Shown here piece after piece: positions 61,858 to 64,000 of a DNA stretch of 64,000 bases. This stretch comes from Arcticibacterium sp964021845 (GTDB lineage: Bacteria; Bacteroidota; Bacteroidia; Cytophagales; Spirosomataceae). The notes below the pieces were generated by a model. It worked only from the letters and a program-made list of their open reading frames with translations. It did no database searches and was not told where the DNA came from. How positions within the stretch are numbered: position 1 is the stretch's first letter; each line of letters begins with the position of its first letter. The translations under genes were made by a program, and so were the position numbers. The stretch covers positions 1,302,001 to 1,366,000 of the forward strand of contig NZ_CAXHZC010000001.1 of assembly GCF_964021845.1 (NCBI RefSeq). Direction: 5' to 3'.

Positions 61858-62487
61858 ATGATAAAGATAGAACCATTTAAAAACATTGACAAAGCCCTAC
61901 ATGCACTTGATAATGGAGGACGCTTTTACAACCTCTTAACGCAAGCAAATGATGGATTGATTGTAGAAGCTGAATTAAGTAAAGTTGCGGGTCTGTTCAA
62001 TAATAAGCAACAAATGATGCTCTTCCTTGATATTGCAATATCTAAGCTCAATGAAGAAAAAAGAGAAGAAGTTATTTCTAAACTAGAAATAGAACTTAGA
62101 GAGGCCTACCTCAAGTACAAACCCCTTCATATAATACCATCTCAAGCTTATACCAGAGGAAAATTAGGCGAAAACACAATAATTACCGGAACACCAACCC
62201 TAATAGAGTCAAAAGATGAGCTAGTTGGCTTTATTATGATTCCAATACTCACGGGCGAAGTAACCACATTCTCTATGATTCCTTTGATGGACTTATATGA
62301 CGTATATGAGTTAAGGGATATACCTTCAGATACAAATTTTATTATAGCTCATATTAAAGACAGGAAAAAACTTCCGAACAAAAAAATAAGAGTAGCCGGT
62401 GTTTTGAAAGAATTAAAATCAGACATAGATGAAGAACTAGCTTCTAAAAGATTTTTAGAGGCGGTTTATTACTTGGATATAGAATAA
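61858..62487 (+). CDS. Uncharacterised Bacteroidota protein, paralogue 2
   Basis: A 209-residue soluble protein aligned over its whole length with the product of 9366-9995, sharing LDNGGRFYNLLT, ELSKVAGL, GFIMIPI, TTFSMIPLMDLYDVYEL and KKIRVAGVLKELKSD. The ATG at 61858 fixes the start of both. Function unknown. It lies in the accessory region between cotH debris and the HEPN gene, so the copy may have spread by duplication. Confidence 0.75.
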   Translation: MIKIEPFKNIDKALHALDNGGRFYNLLTQANDGLIVEAELSKVAGLFNNKQQMMLFLDIAISKLNEEKREEVISKLEIELREAYLKYKPLHIIPSQAYTRGKLGENTIITGTPTLIESKDELVGFIMIPILTGEVTTFSMIPLMDLYDVYELRDIPSDTNFIIAHIKDRKKLPNKKIRVAGVLKELKSDIDEELASKRFLEAVYYLDIE

Positions 62488-62538
62488 AGAAAAAGACTTT
62501 TCCCAATATTAGATTTAAACCTATAATCAATTATCCAT

Positions 62539-62664
62539 TACATCTTTTTCAAAAATAGAACATCATCACCCGTAAAAGGAGCTTGAAGTGCCGTAGAAGT
62601 CCCGCTTTCTCCTCTTGCTAAGTCAAAACTTGGCTGCTGATAAATAGGATAAAGAATAAGTTCT
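62539..62664 (-). pseudogene. Possible C-terminal gene fragment
   Basis: On the minus strand a 41-codon frame reads ELILYPIYQQPSFDLARG, then GESGTSTALQAPF and DDVLFLKKM before a stop. The composition and balance are protein-like, as at the end of a secreted enzyme, and the frame is closed upstream by a TAA. I do not recognise the family. Confidence 0.35.
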
Positions 62665-62939
62665 TAAGCATAAAAGTGATTTTAGGGTACTACAACAAAT
62701 CTATAAAGATTAGTCTTACTTATGTGGTCTCTGATAAAATTATAAATGTATGATGTCTTCTGCATGTTGTTTGGTGTTTGCGATAGTGCCTTTTTGAGGG
62801 AGAGTAGTTTGGTGAGGCTATTTATCAAATATTAATTATGTCCATTTAGGCTGGGATTTTCCAGTTTCCCATGACCGAATAATCAATAAACTTGGATTTA
62901 CTTTAACCTTCTTCAGATAAAACAAAATACACTCCTTGT

Positions 62940-63015
62940 ATACTCCAGCGGGGTACAAGGTCAATAGAGAAGGATAAAACCATACCCTTACGGAGTCTCC
63001 GATAGGGACTCCGTA
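62940..63015. repeat. Dispersed palindromic repeat, copy C
   Basis: TACTCCAGCGGGGTACAAGG and TCAATAGAGA are a diverged match to the CCCCTGCGGAGTATAATG and AATAGAGA blocks of copies A and B. A strong hairpin follows, TACGGAGTC (62989-62997) with GACTCCGTA (63007-63015). Confidence 0.65.
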
Positions 63016-63120
63016 CTTCTAAAAGCGTCTGCCCAACTCCACATTAATTAAACGCAAACGATTCACGAATAAAAATCAAATCACACTTTCCAAAGGGTTA
63101 ATAGGTTACTTAAAGCGAGC

Positions 63121-63163
63121 CAGAGTCCTTTAGGCCTGCCTCTCGGCAGAAAGAGAGACTCTG
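63121..63163. repeat. Two-stem hairpin element
   Basis: An outer stem CAGAGTC (63121-63127) with GACTCTG (63157-63163) encloses an inner stem TGCC-TCTC-GGCA (63137-63148). It is a compact structure outside any gene, of REP-like size, and could also be a small transcribed structure. Confidence 0.55.
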
Positions 63164-63254
63164 ATTAAGAGAAATATCATCACAGGCAGAATAACCTTTA
63201 AATTAAAGAGTCTTAAAATGAATGGTAAATTACTAGTGCGTTTTATTAGATGTA

Positions 63255-64000
63255 CTAATTTGGTAGTATTTTCTCATCAATTTGTTTACACCAGTCTTTA
63301 AAGGAGAGTTTTAACCTCTGAAAGTCGTCGATTGAAGGCAATACACCATTATGAGCAACTATATTTCTAGTTTTCTCTAATTCTTCTAGACGGAGCTCAA
63401 CAAATCTCAAATCACGAACAATTGGCTCAAAAGTTGATTCATTTTTCCGAAAAAGAGCCACTAAATCTGACCAATCTAAGTAATATAATGGCGATACCCC
63501 ATTACCTCTTGGACTTAACCATTTATTTTTTCCTTCTTTAGCCTTTCTGTCTTCATATTTCTTTTTCATCCCCGAATTTGAAACAGTATCCCACCAATTG
63601 CTTCCAAATGAGTTTAAAAACGTTCTCTCGATTAATCGCCGCACAGAATTTTCATAACAGTGTATGACAACATATAATTCTGCCATTTTATTAGCTGCCG
63701 TCACATCCGACGCATCTAAAAAAGGGGCTAACGATAAGTCAACTGTAGTCTCAACGCTTAACTCATTTGCTTCAAACAATTTAGATAACCGCTCATCATG
63801 TTCTAATTTGGTTTTACGAACTAATTTAAATGTGCCTTTGACTTTACCCTTAGTAATTTTTTTTGATTTAGCTAGACCCCGTTTTAAATATGTGACATTG
63901 TATTTTGGAAGGTTAACAGCCTCAAAGTATTCGTTGATTTTTTTCACATCGCACTCCTGCTCATTATTTAAAACGCAATGAAACCATATCAAAGCGATAG
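63255..64000 (-). CDS. Swt1-type HEPN-domain protein, N-terminus outside window
   Basis: The frame is open to the window edge; the TTG at 63992 is not a convincing start, so the gene is cut. Residues 20-80 of the visible part resemble a winged-helix domain (INEYFEAVNLPKYNVTYLKRGLAKSKK). The C-terminal half is a HEPN_Swt1-like domain: ELYVVIHCYENSVRRLIERTF, FRKNESTFEPIVRDLRFVELRLEELEKTRNIVAHNG, in which RNIVAH is the HEPN R-x4-H motif expected to be RNase-active. HEPN proteins are frequent effectors of abortive-infection and toxin systems. The partner gene would lie beyond the window. Confidence 0.78.
   Translation of the reverse strand, partial: IALIWFHCVLNNEQECDVKKINEYFEAVNLPKYNVTYLKRGLAKSKKITKGKVKGTFKLVRKTKLEHDERLSKLFEANELSVETTVDLSLAPFLDASDVTAANKMAELYVVIHCYENSVRRLIERTFLNSFGSNWWDTVSNSGMKKKYEDRKAKEGKNKWLSPRGNGVSPLYYLDWSDLVALFRKNESTFEPIVRDLRFVELRLEELEKTRNIVAHNGVLPSIDDFQRLKLSFKDWCKQIDEKILPN

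Larger units (their letters stand above)
62488..63254. other. 767-bp gene-poor region with repeat debris
   Basis: Holds the fragment at 62539-62664 and a decayed cotH-type terminator near 62836-62870 (GGCTGGGATTTTCCAG, then CCATGACC as at 60180). It also holds repeat copy C at 62940-63015 and a hairpin at 63121-63163. No intact gene or tRNA was seen. Confidence 0.6.

Overview
The window is chromosomal DNA of a member of the Bacteroidota, most likely of the order Cytophagales. The reasons are a type IX secretion (T9SS) C-terminal sorting domain, a GCX-type C-terminal surface domain, a PorD/DUF4835 gene next to coaBC, the long three-domain form of IspG, abundant lipoproteins, Bacteroidota-type promoters (TTTG-N19-TATCTTTG upstream of rpmI) and almost no Shine-Dalgarno signals. 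Base composition is AT-rich throughout. No tRNA, rRNA, CRISPR array or intact insertion sequence was recognised.

Layout. 1-10 kb: a PPK2-type polyphosphate kinase cut by the window edge, queE, an ispG/small membrane protein/MmcQ-like operon, a Ser/Thr protein kinase that looks like an inserted cassette, a gamma-glutamylcyclotransferase-like gene, porD-coaBC, a beta-propeller protein and a member of an uncharacterised two-copy family. 10-14 kb: a glycerophosphodiesterase, a hemerythrin-like protein, a toxin-antitoxin locus with a dead toxin, then two small lipoprotein genes each preceded by a copy of a 152-bp direct repeat. 14-20.6 kb: a complete RND efflux operon (adaptor, pump, outer-membrane factor) with a small acidic exported protein upstream. 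20.8-36 kb: a double-SGNH esterase, trxA, a very large T9SS metallopeptidase, a histone-H1-like/helix-hairpin-helix protein, dnaE, rpmI-rplT and a GCX-tailed SGNH esterase. 36-45 kb: dnaK behind a possible sigma-54 promoter, a lipoprotein sugar isomerase-like protein, a soluble GAF histidine kinase, an M28 peptidase, a PfpI protein and a large lipoprotein.

45-52 kb is a maltose/alpha-glucan module: GH65 phosphorylase and beta-phosphoglucomutase on one strand, a cytoplasmic GH13 enzyme and an MFS sugar transporter on the other. Together they suit import of a maltose-like sugar, phosphorolysis, and conversion of beta-glucose-1-phosphate to glucose-6-phosphate. 52-59 kb carries a GH108-type muramidase, two dehydrogenase-fold proteins, a TPR lipoprotein, an AraC regulator and a CotH-family lipoprotein.

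59-64 kb is the most accessory part: a secreted Hcp-like protein, a KilA-N protein without an ATG start, a remnant of a second cotH gene, several copies of a dispersed palindromic repeat family, a second member of the uncharacterised family from 9.4 kb, and a Swt1-type HEPN gene that runs off the end. The strongest unexplained structures are the repeat-bounded kinase cassette (4.0-5.5 kb), the 152-bp repeats with lipoprotein genes (12.4-14.1 kb) and the recombined cotH/Hcp/KilA-N region (58.8-63.2 kb). Family assignments rest on reading the translations by eye; no database search was run.
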